A DNA stretch of 64,000 nucleotides. It comes from Bacteroidota bacterium. Lineage in GTDB: Bacteria; Bacteroidota; Bacteroidia; B-17B0; Aurantibacillaceae. The translations under genes were made by a program, and so were the position numbers. A model generated the notes under the pieces. It saw nothing but the letters and a program-made list of their open reading frames with translations. It made no database searches and had not been told where the DNA came from. The stretch lies in contig JAUXSA010000035.1 of assembly GCA_030681615.1 (NCBI GenBank), positions 1 through 64,000 on the forward strand, given 5' to 3'. Shown here one piece after another: positions 26,912 through 34,932 of the stretch (positions are counted from its first letter, which is position 1; each line of letters starts with the position of its first letter).

Positions 26912-27808
26912 TTATTCTATTCCGAAGAAAGAAATTATATGTGCTAATTCTTTATCGTTGCTAAAACTTAAAGTTAAATTGCCACCGCCTTTTGCGTTGC
27001 GTTTAAAACTGTAAGACTTATTAAAGATCTTCTCTAATTTTTTAGCGATAGTTTTATCTTCAATGGTCAAAGGTTTTTCAACGCGTGTAACTTTTGGTGT
27101 TACTTTAATTTTTTCGCCGCGGGCAAGATCTTCAATTTGTCTAACAGAAAGGTCTTGCTCTAATGCTAATGCAAAAATAGCCAACTGCCTGTCTTCGTTA
27201 TCAATATTAATTAAAGCCTTTGCGTGACCCATGGTTATTTCACGGTCGCGAATTGCCTTTTGAATTGGTGCTGGTAATTTTAATAAACGTAAAAAATTAG
27301 TTACTGTACTTCTTTGCTTACCAACTTTCTCGCTTAATTGTTCTTGTGTAAGATCACACTCATCAATTAAACGTTTGTATGATAAAGAAACCTCAATTGG
27401 GTCAAGGTCCTCACGTTGAATGTTCTCAACCAAAGCCATTTCTAACATTGCCTGATCGTCTGCCACACGAATGTATGCAGGAACATCTGTTAAACCCGCT
27501 AATTGCGAAGCGCGGAAACGACGCTCACCTGAAATTAACTGGTAACGGTCGTAACCTAATTTTCTAACTGTTAATGGTTGAATGATACCGTGTTGTTTAA
27601 TACTATCACTTAATTCCTGTAAAGCAGTCTCTTCAAAATTAGTACGTGGTTGAAAGGGATTAGCTTCAATGCTTTTTATTTTGATAGTAGAAACAGAGTT
27701 CACAGTTGGTGAACCATCTCCCATATGTTTGGAAGTAATATCTGTTTTGGCATTCTCTAACAATGCGCTTAATCCTCTGCCTAATGCCGGTTTTTTATTG
27801 TTGCTCAT
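26912..27808 (-). CDS. parB: chromosome-partitioning protein ParB
   Basis: 298 residues from ATG (MSNNKKPALGRGLSALL). The in-frame TTG seven codons upstream is less likely. N-terminal GRGLSAL, the ParB/Spo0J domain with IEANPFQPR, ELSDSIKQHGIIQPL and the CTP-binding GERRFRAS, then ENIQREDLDPIE, a helix-turn-helix (TQEQLSEKVGKQRSTVTNFLRLLKLP) that reads parS, and a C-terminal dimerization part. It loads on parS and spreads as a CTP-dependent clamp. It follows parA on the same strand with a 69-bp gap of short aaattcaagattt-type repeats. No parS-like palindrome is seen nearby. Confidence 0.96.
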   Translation of the reverse strand: MSNNKKPALGRGLSALLENAKTDITSKHMGDGSPTVNSVSTIKIKSIEANPFQPRTNFEETALQELSDSIKQHGIIQPLTVRKLGYDRYQLISGERRFRASQLAGLTDVPAYIRVADDQAMLEMALVENIQREDLDPIEVSLSYKRLIDECDLTQEQLSEKVGKQRSTVTNFLRLLKLPAPIQKAIRDREITMGHAKALINIDNEDRQLAIFALALEQDLSVRQIEDLARGEKIKVTPKVTRVEKPLTIEDKTIAKKLEKIFNKSYSFKRNAKGGGNLTLSFSNDKELAHIISFFGIE

Positions 27809-27877
27809 TTTTCTTAATTTAAAATTCAAGATTTAAAATTTAAAATTCAAGATTTTGAATCTTAAACTTTGAATCTT

Positions 27878-28714
27878 CTAGATGTCTTCACTTAATTCTT
27901 CTTCCGATTCCTGAATGTTTATCATTCTATCGCTATCACTTATTTTAGTCAAGCCGTTGCGCTGTAAAATTTCACGTGCTAAATTCAAATAGCTCGTAGA
28001 GCCCTTTCCAATGGCATCGTGCATGATAATAGTTTTTCCAAAGCTTGGCGCTTCTGCCAGTTTTGTATTACGTTGAATAAGCGTATCAAAAACCATATCC
28101 TGGAAATGTGTTTTTACTTCTTCAACAACCTGGTTAGCTAAACGTAAACGGCCATCATACATCGTTAACAATACACCTTCAATATCTAAATTTGTATTTA
28201 AATGTGCCTGTACAATTTTAATTGTTTGAAGCAATTTGCCCATTCCTTCTAATGCAAAATACTCGCATTGTACCGGTATAATTACACTATCAGCTGCTGA
28301 TAAAGCATTGATAACCGTTAAGCCTAATGATGGACAACAATCTAAAATAATAAAATCGTATTTATCTTTTATTTTATCCAACGCTTTTTTCATCATGTAC
28401 TCGCGGTTGGTTAGGTTCACTAACTCCAGTTCAACACCAACAAGATCTGCATTGGTAGGTAACAAAAATAAATTCGGAGTTTCGGTTTTTAAAATAACAT
28501 CTTTTGGATGAACGCTATCAATGATACATTCATACAAACCTGCTTTTACATTTTGTGGATCGATACCCACGCCAGATGTAGCGTTTGATTGTGGATCTGC
28601 ATCAACCAATAATGTTTTATATTCTAAAACAGCCAGGCTTGCGGCTAAATTTATTGCAGTTGTTGTTTTTCCAACGCCACCTTTTTGATTTGCTATTGCT
28701 ATTATTTTTCCCAT
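27878..28714 (-). CDS. parA: chromosome-partitioning ATPase ParA (Soj)
   Basis: 278 residues, MinD/ParA ATPase. Deviant Walker [10 protein letters not shown] near residues 11-19, DADPQSNAT (Walker A'), and Walker [17 protein letters not shown]. No N-terminal DNA-binding extension, as usual for chromosomal ParA. It works with ParB to move replication origins. The start ATG lies 25 bp after the stop of the MBL hydrolase on the same strand; a 13-bp-phased direct repeat fills that gap. The C-terminal tail is acidic. Confidence 0.97.
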   Translation of the reverse strand: MGKIIAIANQKGGVGKTTTAINLAASLAVLEYKTLLVDADPQSNATSGVGIDPQNVKAGLYECIIDSVHPKDVILKTETPNLFLLPTNADLVGVELELVNLTNREYMMKKALDKIKDKYDFIILDCCPSLGLTVINALSAADSVIIPVQCEYFALEGMGKLLQTIKIVQAHLNTNLDIEGVLLTMYDGRLRLANQVVEEVKTHFQDMVFDTLIQRNTKLAEAPSFGKTIIMHDAIGKGSTSYLNLAREILQRNGLTKISDSDRMINIQESEEELSEDI

Positions 28715-28715
28715 G

Positions 28716-28737
28716 GTGTTCCGTATTTGTGTTCCGT
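28716..28737 (-). promoter_or_regulatory. direct repeat in front of parA
   Basis: The 9-mer gtgttccgt occurs at 28716-28724 and again at 28729-28737, a 13-bp period, directly upstream of the parA start codon. It could be a regulator site or coincidence. Confidence 0.3.
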
Positions 28738-28739
28738 TA

Positions 28740-29420
28740 TTATTTCTTTATTGTATCTCCAATTTCCATCAGGGTTAATTTTTTCCCTGATCTGTCAAAT
28801 TTTCTAATCGCTTCTTCGTGATCAATGATTATGAATCCAAAAGTATCATAATGCATGCCGATGATATCGTTACATTTTATAAAATCACTTGCAATAATGG
28901 CATTATCGGGCCCCATTGTAAAATTGTCGCCAATTGGTAAAAATGCAAAATCAACATTCCTGTAATCGCCAATTAGTTTCATATCGTATGTTAACGCCGT
29001 ATCACCTGCATAATAAAAATTCCCTTCGGTACTTTCTATTACAAACCCCATTGGGTTGCCACCATAACTGCCATCGGGCAAGCTACTGCTGTGTTGTGCT
29101 ACCACACATTTTACGCTGCCAAAATCAAACTTCACTTTCCCACCAGTATTCATCGGACGGATACCTTCAATACCTTTTTTCTCCAGCCATACAGATATTT
29201 CCCAATTACATATAACCTTTGCGTTAGTACGTTTAGCAATGCTTTCAGCATCGGCAATATGATCGTTGTGCCCGTGCGAAATAAGTATATAATCGGCAGG
29301 CACTGTATTTACATCAATACCGCGGGCCAATTCGTTCGGACTAATGAACGGATCGAAGAGCAAATGTTTTCCGTTAATTTCAACGCCAAAGCACGAGTGA
29401 CCGTAATAAGTAATGTTCAT
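28740..29420 (-). CDS. UPF0173/UlaG-like metal-dependent hydrolase (MBL fold)
   Basis: 226 residues from ATG ([13 protein letters not shown]); a TTG three codons upstream is a weaker option. Motifs [15 protein letters not shown], and metal-site HGHNDHIAD (HxHxDH), followed by [15 protein letters not shown] (metal Asp) and a terminal HYDTF region. These match the YtkL/UPF0173 family of cytoplasmic hydrolases whose substrate is not established. Its stop is 25 bp from the parA start on the same strand, so parA may be read through from here. Confidence 0.93.
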   Translation of the reverse strand: MNITYYGHSCFGVEINGKHLLFDPFISPNELARGIDVNTVPADYILISHGHNDHIADAESIAKRTNAKVICNWEISVWLEKKGIEGIRPMNTGGKVKFDFGSVKCVVAQHSSSLPDGSYGGNPMGFVIESTEGNFYYAGDTALTYDMKLIGDYRNVDFAFLPIGDNFTMGPDNAIIASDFIKCNDIIGMHYDTFGFIIIDHEEAIRKFDRSGKKLTLMEIGDTIKK

Positions 29421-29460
29421 AAAATGCAAATAATTGAGTAAAATTGCTGTTTGTAAAATT

Positions 29461-29493
29461 AAACTAATTAGGCACTTTTATAAGTGTTAGTTT
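29461..29493. promoter_or_regulatory. hairpin in a divergent intergenic region
   Basis: aaactaa...ttagttt outer arms and cactt/aagtg inner arms around a ttat loop, with a 5-nt bulge (29468-29472). It lies between the two divergent starts (29420 and 29539), so an operator or leader structure is possible. A terminator would be out of place here. Confidence 0.35.
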
Positions 29494-29538
29494 TTAACAA
29501 AAGCAGGAAAGAAAAGCACATTGTGTTAATAAATTTTT

Positions 29539-30066
29539 ATGGAAGAAATTATAGTGGTAAGCTGTACCAACCGCCAAAACAGTAACACCTTAAAGGTGAG
29601 TAAAATATACGAAGAGATCTTAAAAGCTAAAAGCGTAGATGTTAAAATTTTAGATTTTTGCTCATTACCCGATAATATTGCGTTTAGCGAGGTTTTTGGT
29701 AAAAGAACTGAAGCGTATTCGGCTTTACTTGAAAAATTTGTGATCAATAACAGGAAATTTATTTTTGTTGTACCTGAGTATAATGGCAGTTTTCCAGGCA
29801 TATTAAAAACATTTTTAGACAGCGTATCACCAAAAGATTGGAATTTTAAAGACACATGTCTTGTTGGCGTATCAACCGGAAGGGCTGGTAATTTGAGAGG
29901 TTTAGAGCATCTTACGGGTATTTTAAGTTATTTGAAGATGCATGTGTATTATAACCGGTTACCAATTTCGATCGTAGATAAAATAATAAGTGCAGATGGT
30001 AAATTTATTGATGAAGGGCAACAGGCGGCTTGCGAAGCCCAGGTGTCGGGCTTTTTGGAATACTGA
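29539..30066 (+). CDS. NADPH-dependent FMN reductase-family flavoprotein
   Basis: 175 residues, flavodoxin-like fold. CTNRQNSNT at the N terminus would bind the FMN phosphate; VVPEYNGSFPGILKTFLD is the classic YxxPEYNxSxPxxLKxxID flavin-site motif; GVSTGRAGNLRG is the next loop. Members reduce FMN, quinones or azo compounds with NAD(P)H in the cytoplasm; which reaction applies here is not visible. The gene is monocistronic, with a convergent hypothetical gene downstream. Confidence 0.94.
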   Translation: MEEIIVVSCTNRQNSNTLKVSKIYEEILKAKSVDVKILDFCSLPDNIAFSEVFGKRTEAYSALLEKFVINNRKFIFVVPEYNGSFPGILKTFLDSVSPKDWNFKDTCLVGVSTGRAGNLRGLEHLTGILSYLKMHVYYNRLPISIVDKIISADGKFIDEGQQAACEAQVSGFLEY

Positions 30067-30125
30067 TCACAAATGTAAAATGGAATAGGTACGATGGAAA
30101 ATGTAAAATGTAAAATGATTGTAAA

Positions 30126-30611
30126 CTACATCTTCCCTTTTACATCTTCCATTTTCCCTGAAGAAAGGTATTTATTCAACCAGGTTTCCTTTAAAGGTTG
30201 TTCCCAATTTTTTAATTCGTTTTGAGTTAATATAGAAGTATTATAAATGATAGTATTTTCAGAAATAAGATGCTGTGAAAGTAGATCTTTTATTTTAGAT
30301 GAATGTACAACTTCTATTGCATCTTCTTTTTTATAAGCAACTAATAAGCGGTTCAATAATTCAATACCAAATTGTTTTTCGGCGTCTTTTACAAAGCGGG
30401 TAAGCTTATCAATACTACAACCACTGGCATTTGTAACTTCTTCGTTAACTTTTACAACAACAATTTTTTCTTTAATAATTTCAAAACTTGCAGTTAATTG
30501 TTGCTCATGTGCTGTCCAACCCAAAACAAATTTATTACCGGCTTCGGTTAACGAATTTAATTCTTCTTTAGATAATGTTTTGCTTATTATGAAGGCCCAG
30601 GCTCTGTTCAT
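30126..30611 (-). CDS. conserved hypothetical protein downstream of purB
   Basis: 161 residues, cytoplasmic, no known catalytic motif. Features are WTAHEQQLTASFEI, two beta strands (KIVVVKVNEEV), ASGCSIDKL with a lone Cys, and a helical C-terminal half. Proteins of this look are common in Bacteroidota next to housekeeping genes and are sometimes labelled ABC transporter ATPase, but no Walker motif is present, so that label should not be copied. It starts 3 bp after the purB stop and is surely co-transcribed with it. Confidence 0.8.
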   Translation of the reverse strand: MNRAWAFIISKTLSKEELNSLTEAGNKFVLGWTAHEQQLTASFEIIKEKIVVVKVNEEVTNASGCSIDKLTRFVKDAEKQFGIELLNRLLVAYKKEDAIEVVHSSKIKDLLSQHLISENTIIYNTSILTQNELKNWEQPLKETWLNKYLSSGKMEDVKGKM

Positions 30612-30614
30612 GGT

Positions 30615-31970
30615 TTAAAATATTGGATGTATGCCGGTGTAATTATGCGGCGTTATATCTTTTAATTCTTTTTTAATTTTATCAGAAACATTTAATCCAT
30701 TAATAAACTCAATTAAAGAATCTTGTGTAATGTGTGTATTTGTTCTTGTAAGGTCTTTTAACGCTTCGTAAGGCTTAGGATAACCTTCGCGCCTTAAAAC
30801 CGTTTGAATGGCTTCTGCAACAACCGCCCAGTTGTTTTCAAGATCATGCATTAATGCTTTTTCATTCAGGATCAATTTATTTAAGCCTTTTAAAATACTT
30901 GAATACGAAATTAAAGAATGGGCAAGTGGATTACCTAAATTCCTAAGTACAGTGCTATCTGTAAGATCACGCTGCAATCTTGAGATCGGAAGCTTTGCAG
31001 ATAAGTGTTCCAATAAAGCGTTGGCAATTCCTAAATTCCCTTCTGCGTTCTCGAAATCAATTGGGTTTACTTTGTGCGGCATGGCTGAAGAACCAATTTC
31101 TCCTGCTTTTAATTTTTGTTTAAAATATTCCATGCTTACGTAGGTCCATACATCGCGACTAAAATCTATTAGAATGGTATTGATACGTTTTAGGGCATCG
31201 CAATAAGCACCAATGTTATCGTAATGTTCTATTTGAGTTGTGAATTGAGAACGGTTCAACTGCAAAATTTTATTTACAAAGTTATTTCCAAACTCAACCC
31301 AATTTTTTGAAGGATAAGCAATTTGATGGGCATTAAAATTACCGGTGGCACCCCCAAATTTAGCAGAGAAAGGAATGTTCTTTAATTGATTTAATTGCGC
31401 ATTTAAACGCTCAACAAAAACATACATCTCTTTTCCTAATTTAGTTGGAGAAGCAGGTTGTCCATGCGTTTTAGCTAATAAAGAAATATCTTTCCATTCT
31501 TTACTTAATGCGGTTATTTTTTCGATGATGCCTTGAATCGCTGGAATTAATAATGTATTTGTAGCATCTTTTAAAGATAAAGGAATACTAGTATTATTAA
31601 TATCCTGAGAGGTCAAACCAAAATGTACAAATTCAGAATATTCATGTAAACCAACATCATTTAATTTTTCTTTGATGAAATATTCCACTGCTTTCACATC
31701 GTGGTTGGTGGTTTTCTCTGTCTCTTTAATTTTTAATGCATCCTCAATAGAAAAATTCAAATAAATATCTTTTAAAGCTATTTTTTTTGCTACATCAATT
31801 TGAGGTAACTGAGGAAGGCCAAATTCTGCCAAAGCAATAAAATATTCAATTTCAACTAAAACCCTGTATTTTATAAGGCCAAATTCAGAAAAATAAATAT
31901 CCAATGGCTCGGTAGTTTTCCTGTAACGACCGTCAATTGGGGATATTGCTGTTAAAGAGGTTAATTCCAT
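30615..31970 (-). CDS. purB: adenylosuccinate lyase
   Basis: 451 residues from ATG (MELTSLTAISPIDGRY). The open frame continues 43 codons upstream but overlaps the divergent mtaB start and lacks homology features. It catalyses two fumarate-releasing steps of purine synthesis (SAICAR to AICAR, adenylosuccinate to AMP). Key motifs are SPIDGRY, TNHDVKAVEYF, HFGLTSQDINNTS with the catalytic His region, AKTHGQPASPTKLGKE, and the flexible signature loop GSSAMPHKVNPIDFENAEG carrying the catalytic Ser. This is the long PurB type of Proteobacteria and Bacteroidota. Confidence 0.97.
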   Translation of the reverse strand: MELTSLTAISPIDGRYRKTTEPLDIYFSEFGLIKYRVLVEIEYFIALAEFGLPQLPQIDVAKKIALKDIYLNFSIEDALKIKETEKTTNHDVKAVEYFIKEKLNDVGLHEYSEFVHFGLTSQDINNTSIPLSLKDATNTLLIPAIQGIIEKITALSKEWKDISLLAKTHGQPASPTKLGKEMYVFVERLNAQLNQLKNIPFSAKFGGATGNFNAHQIAYPSKNWVEFGNNFVNKILQLNRSQFTTQIEHYDNIGAYCDALKRINTILIDFSRDVWTYVSMEYFKQKLKAGEIGSSAMPHKVNPIDFENAEGNLGIANALLEHLSAKLPISRLQRDLTDSTVLRNLGNPLAHSLISYSSILKGLNKLILNEKALMHDLENNWAVVAEAIQTVLRREGYPKPYEALKDLTRTNTHITQDSLIEFINGLNVSDKIKKELKDITPHNYTGIHPIF

Positions 31971-32053
31971 AGTAAAATAATAAAGAACAAATTTACTATA
32001 AAAACACGAGTTTTTATTTATGCTTTGGTTAAAAAAGACAAGGGTTAATTTCG

Positions 32054-32061
32054 TATCTTTG
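32054..32061 (+). promoter_or_regulatory. -7 box TATCTTTG of mtaB
   Basis: An exact TAnnTTTG box ends 5 bp before the mtaB ATG, so transcription would begin at or next to the start codon and the mRNA would be nearly leaderless. A TTTG lies 26 bp further up (about 32024), longer than the usual spacing. Confidence 0.55.
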
Positions 32062-32066
32062 CGGCC

Positions 32067-33413
32067 ATGTCTTTTGCTAATAAAACGGTTGCTTTTCACA
32101 CTCTGGGTTGTAAACTGAACTTTTCAGAAACATCCACTATTGCCCGTTTATTTCAGGAAAAAGGATTTATCAAAAAAGATTTTTCTGAAGCAGCAGATGT
32201 TTATGTGATCAATACCTGCTCGGTTACCGAAAATGCAGATAAAGAATGTAAATCTATCGTAAAAAATGCTCTTTCAAAAAACCCGGAAGCCTTTGTGGCA
32301 GTTGTTGGTTGTTATGCGCAATTAAAACCCGAAGAGATCTCAAAAATTGAAGGCGTAGATGTTGTTTTAGGAGCTACCGAAAAATTTAAATTATTAAACT
32401 ATATTAATTTTTCAGGTAAAAGTACGCACACCGAAATTCATAACTGCGAAATTTCGGAAGCCGATTTTTTTGTGGATGCTTATAGTGTGGGTGACAGAAC
32501 GCGCTCATTTTTAAAAGTGCAGGATGGTTGCGATTATTCTTGCACGTTTTGTACTATACCACTGGCAAGAGGAAAGAGCAGGAGCGATACCATTGAGAAT
32601 GTAGTAGCAAACGCTGATAAAATTGCTGCAAGTGGTGTTAAAGAAATTGTTTTAACTGGTGTGAATATTGGTGATTTTGGTTACGGACAAACCATTGATG
32701 GTGATATAAAAAAACGTAAAGAATATACTTTTTTAGACCTTGTAAAAGAGTTAGATACCGTTAAAGGTATTGAGCGTTTCAGGATCTCATCCATCGAACC
32801 GAATTTATTAAAAGACGAAATAATTGAATTTGTTTCCACATCCAATTTATTTGTACCACATTTTCATATTCCTTTGCAAAGCGGTAGCAATGCTGTTTTA
32901 AAGCGCATGAAACGCCGTTATCAACGCGAATTATATTCGGACAGAGTTGCAAAAATAAAAAGCTTAATGCCCAATTGTTGTATTGGTGTTGATGTGATCG
33001 TTGGTTTTCCAGGGGAGACGGAAGAGGAATTTTTAGAGACATACAATTTTGTTAACGGACTTGACATTTCTTATTTGCATGTTTTTACTTACAGCGAGCG
33101 TGATAACACCGAAGCTATTTTAATGGAAGATCCTGTGCCAATAGCAGAGCGTAAACGCAGGAATAAAATGTTACGTATTCTATCTGCAAAAAAATTACGT
33201 GCTTTTTACGAAAAACAAAAAGGCAAAACCTTAAGCGTAATTTTTGAACATGAAAACAAAAATGGTTTTATGTTTGGCTTTACACAAAATTACGTTAAAG
33301 TAAAATACCCTTTTGATATTGAACTTTGCAATACACCGTTAAATATTACTGTTGGTGATTTTGATGAAGATGGTAATATGAGTTGTACTTTAAGCGAAAA
33401 TATTTTAGCTTAA
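32067..33413 (+). CDS. mtaB: tRNA t6A37 methylthiotransferase MtaB
   Basis: 448 residues, MiaB-type radical SAM enzyme. The N-terminal UPF0004 domain binds one 4Fe-4S cluster with Cys residues in HTLGCKLNFSE, NTCSVTENAD and VGCYAQ. The radical SAM core has CDYSCTFCTIP (CxxxCxxC). A TRAM-like RNA-binding domain closes the protein. TLGCKLN and the short interval separate MtaB from MiaB and RimO. It adds a methylthio group to N6-threonylcarbamoyladenosine at position 37 of ANN-decoding tRNAs. Divergent from purB; its end is convergent with the M48 protease gene across a hairpin-rich repeat. Confidence 0.95.
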   Translation: MSFANKTVAFHTLGCKLNFSETSTIARLFQEKGFIKKDFSEAADVYVINTCSVTENADKECKSIVKNALSKNPEAFVAVVGCYAQLKPEEISKIEGVDVVLGATEKFKLLNYINFSGKSTHTEIHNCEISEADFFVDAYSVGDRTRSFLKVQDGCDYSCTFCTIPLARGKSRSDTIENVVANADKIAASGVKEIVLTGVNIGDFGYGQTIDGDIKKRKEYTFLDLVKELDTVKGIERFRISSIEPNLLKDEIIEFVSTSNLFVPHFHIPLQSGSNAVLKRMKRRYQRELYSDRVAKIKSLMPNCCIGVDVIVGFPGETEEEFLETYNFVNGLDISYLHVFTYSERDNTEAILMEDPVPIAERKRRNKMLRILSAKKLRAFYEKQKGKTLSVIFEHENKNGFMFGFTQNYVKVKYPFDIELCNTPLNITVGDFDEDGNMSCTLSENILA

Positions 33414-33417
33414 AATT

Positions 33418-33562
33418 TTACCACATAAAAACATAGTCTCTTTATTTACTAAATTCTTTAAAAATTAGTTCACATAGATGTTGAAGCGAAGCCTCAACCT
33501 GTGTTCTCTTTTTTGAAAAAATGGGAGATAACTTTTAGACCTATGTGTCTATGTGGTTTAAA
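33418..33562. repeat. long nested inverted repeat between convergent genes
   Basis: Outer arms accacataaaaacatag (33420-33436) and ctatgtgtctatgtggt (33541-33557), and inner arms cacatagatgttgaagc (33471) and gcctcaacctgtg (33491), form a 140-nt nested, imperfect hairpin. It lies between the mtaB and M48 stop codons and could serve as a two-way terminator; similar in style to the other intergenic repeats here. Confidence 0.6.
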
Positions 33563-33573
33563 AACTTGAAAAT

Positions 33574-34374
33574 TTATTGAGGCTTATAATATTTCTTAGC
33601 TTCAGGCATAAAAGCTTTCAGATCTCTTATTCGAGTTTCATCGCTTGGGTGTGTGCTTAAAAATTCAGGTGGTTTTTGCCCGCCGCCCTGCGACATTCTT
33701 GTCCAGAAACCTACTGCTACTTCAGGATTATAACCTGCCATCGCTGCAAAGATCAATCCCATTTTATCGGCTTCACTCTCGTGGCTTCTGCTGTATTTTA
33801 AGGTGCCTAATGTAGATGCAATACCAAACGATTGCATAAATAATTGTTGTGTAAGTTGTGGTTTTTGCGAAAGAGCTACTGATAATACAGCGCCTCCGGT
33901 TTGCACTAAAATACCCTGGCTCATACGTTGGTTACCATGACGGGCAACTGCATGGGCAATTTCATGCCCCATAACAACTGCCAATGCTTCTTCTGTTTGT
34001 GTTACAGGCAAAATGCCTGTATAAACAACCACCTTACCACCAGGCATACACCAGGCATTAACAGTATTGTCATTAACAACATTAAAGCTCCAGTTAAAAC
34101 CTTGTAATTCTTTTGAAAGGCCTTTATCAGCATAAAACTTCTCAACTGCTTTTTGAATTCTTAAACCGCTGCGTTTTACCATTTGCACGCGTTCATCAGA
34201 ATCAGGCAAAGGAGGGTTTGCAGCCAGAAATTTATCGTATTCTGTAAAACTCATGGCCATCATTTCACTTTCAGGCACAAGTGTTAGTGAACGTTTACCT
34301 GTTACGGCGTTTTTATGGCAGGAAATAAATAAAGTAGAGGTTAATAAGAAAGAGGCAATAACTATTTTCTTCAT
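33574..34374 (-). CDS. M48-family metalloprotease lipoprotein
   Basis: 266 residues. Lipoprotein signal (MKKIVIASFLLTSTLFISC, lipobox Cys19), so it is anchored in the outer or inner membrane facing the periplasm. Zinc site HEIAHAVARHG in the middle, then the third ligand Glu in SRSHESEADKMG. NAWCMPGGKVVVYTGIL precedes the zinc motif as in LoiP/BepA-like peptidases, which degrade misfolded outer-membrane proteins. The length is normal for the single-domain type. A 16-bp palindrome (34396-34411, gcatgt-ttat-acatgc) lies just upstream of the start. Confidence 0.94.
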   Translation of the reverse strand: MKKIVIASFLLTSTLFISCHKNAVTGKRSLTLVPESEMMAMSFTEYDKFLAANPPLPDSDERVQMVKRSGLRIQKAVEKFYADKGLSKELQGFNWSFNVVNDNTVNAWCMPGGKVVVYTGILPVTQTEEALAVVMGHEIAHAVARHGNQRMSQGILVQTGGAVLSVALSQKPQLTQQLFMQSFGIASTLGTLKYSRSHESEADKMGLIFAAMAGYNPEVAVGFWTRMSQGGGQKPPEFLSTHPSDETRIRDLKAFMPEAKKYYKPQ

Positions 34375-34439
34375 ATAAATTAATTTTTTGATCTGGCATG
34401 TTTATACATGCAATTTTGATACCAAAAGATGTTTATGAT

Positions 34440-34730
34440 TTAGTTCTCAATTTTTGCAGAAAGTCCTCTTTCCAATAAGGCTTCGCAAAGAGGTTTCAAT
34501 TTTTTGAATGTTCCGTTCTTTACAACGCATTTACCCGTGTAATGGACTAAATAGGTGCATTGTTCGGCCTGTAACACATCATGTTCACATACTTTGATCA
34601 ATGATTCGGTCACAAATTCAAATGTGTTCACATCATCATTATAAAGTAACAAAGCTTTGGTGGCTTCTTCTTTTAAAACCACTTCAATTATTTCCTGTTC
34701 AAGAAGCTCTGGTGATTCAAATGGATTCAT
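34440..34730 (-). CDS. clpS: ATP-dependent Clp protease adaptor ClpS
   Basis: 96 residues, the normal ClpS size. LLYNDDVNTFEFV (binding pocket for N-degron side chains with the conserved Asn-Asp), KVCEHDVLQAEQCTYLVHYTGKC, and a C-terminal GLSAKIE strand. ClpS delivers N-end-rule substrates to the Clp ATPase. The partner ClpC is encoded 5.3 kb to the right on the same strand, with the giant type B protein gene between them. Confidence 0.94.
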   Translation of the reverse strand: MNPFESPELLEQEIIEVVLKEEATKALLLYNDDVNTFEFVTESLIKVCEHDVLQAEQCTYLVHYTGKCVVKNGTFKKLKPLCEALLERGLSAKIEN

Positions 34731-34791
34731 GAATAAAATTTAGAAAGTAAAGGTACAAAAAAAGTTCAAAATCTGTTCAGACCCTAAAGTT

Positions 34792-34805
34792 ATTAACATG
34801 TTAAT
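34792..34805. promoter_or_regulatory. 14-bp perfect palindrome
   Basis: attaaca/tgttaat, a perfect dyad in the divergent gap between clpS and the type B protein gene. It may be an operator; no regulator is assigned. Confidence 0.3.
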
Positions 34806-34900
34806 TTTCATCTGTTTTTACTAAATTTTTTAGGGCTTTTTTATTGAGTGGATAAGGCCTTTGACTTATTAAAATCTTACTGTTTGTTTTGCCATTTCAA

Positions 34901-34908
34901 TACATTTG
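34901..34908 (+). promoter_or_regulatory. -7 box TACATTTG of the glycine-rich type B protein
   Basis: Exact TAnnTTTG match 24 bp before ATG 34933. The TTG at 34906 overlaps the box and cannot be the start codon. TTTG copies at 34883 and 34888 are closer than the usual -33 spacing. Confidence 0.5.
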
Positions 34909-34932
34909 ATAATACCACTTATTTTTATTTCC

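Noticed and set aside
26815-28740. parS site near parAB
   Set aside because: No sequence close to the 16-bp parS palindrome was found in or around the two genes.
28740-29420. Treating the UPF0173 MBL protein as related in role to the CmlA-like MBL protein
   Set aside because: It lacks the CmlA N-terminal half and belongs to a housekeeping-type context beside parAB.
30126-30611. ABC transporter ATPase
   Set aside because: No Walker A, Walker B or signature motif in the 161 residues.
31971-32099. Longer PurB with 43 extra N-terminal residues
   Set aside because: The extension overlaps the divergent mtaB start and its promoter, and PurB proteins begin at MELTSLTAISP.
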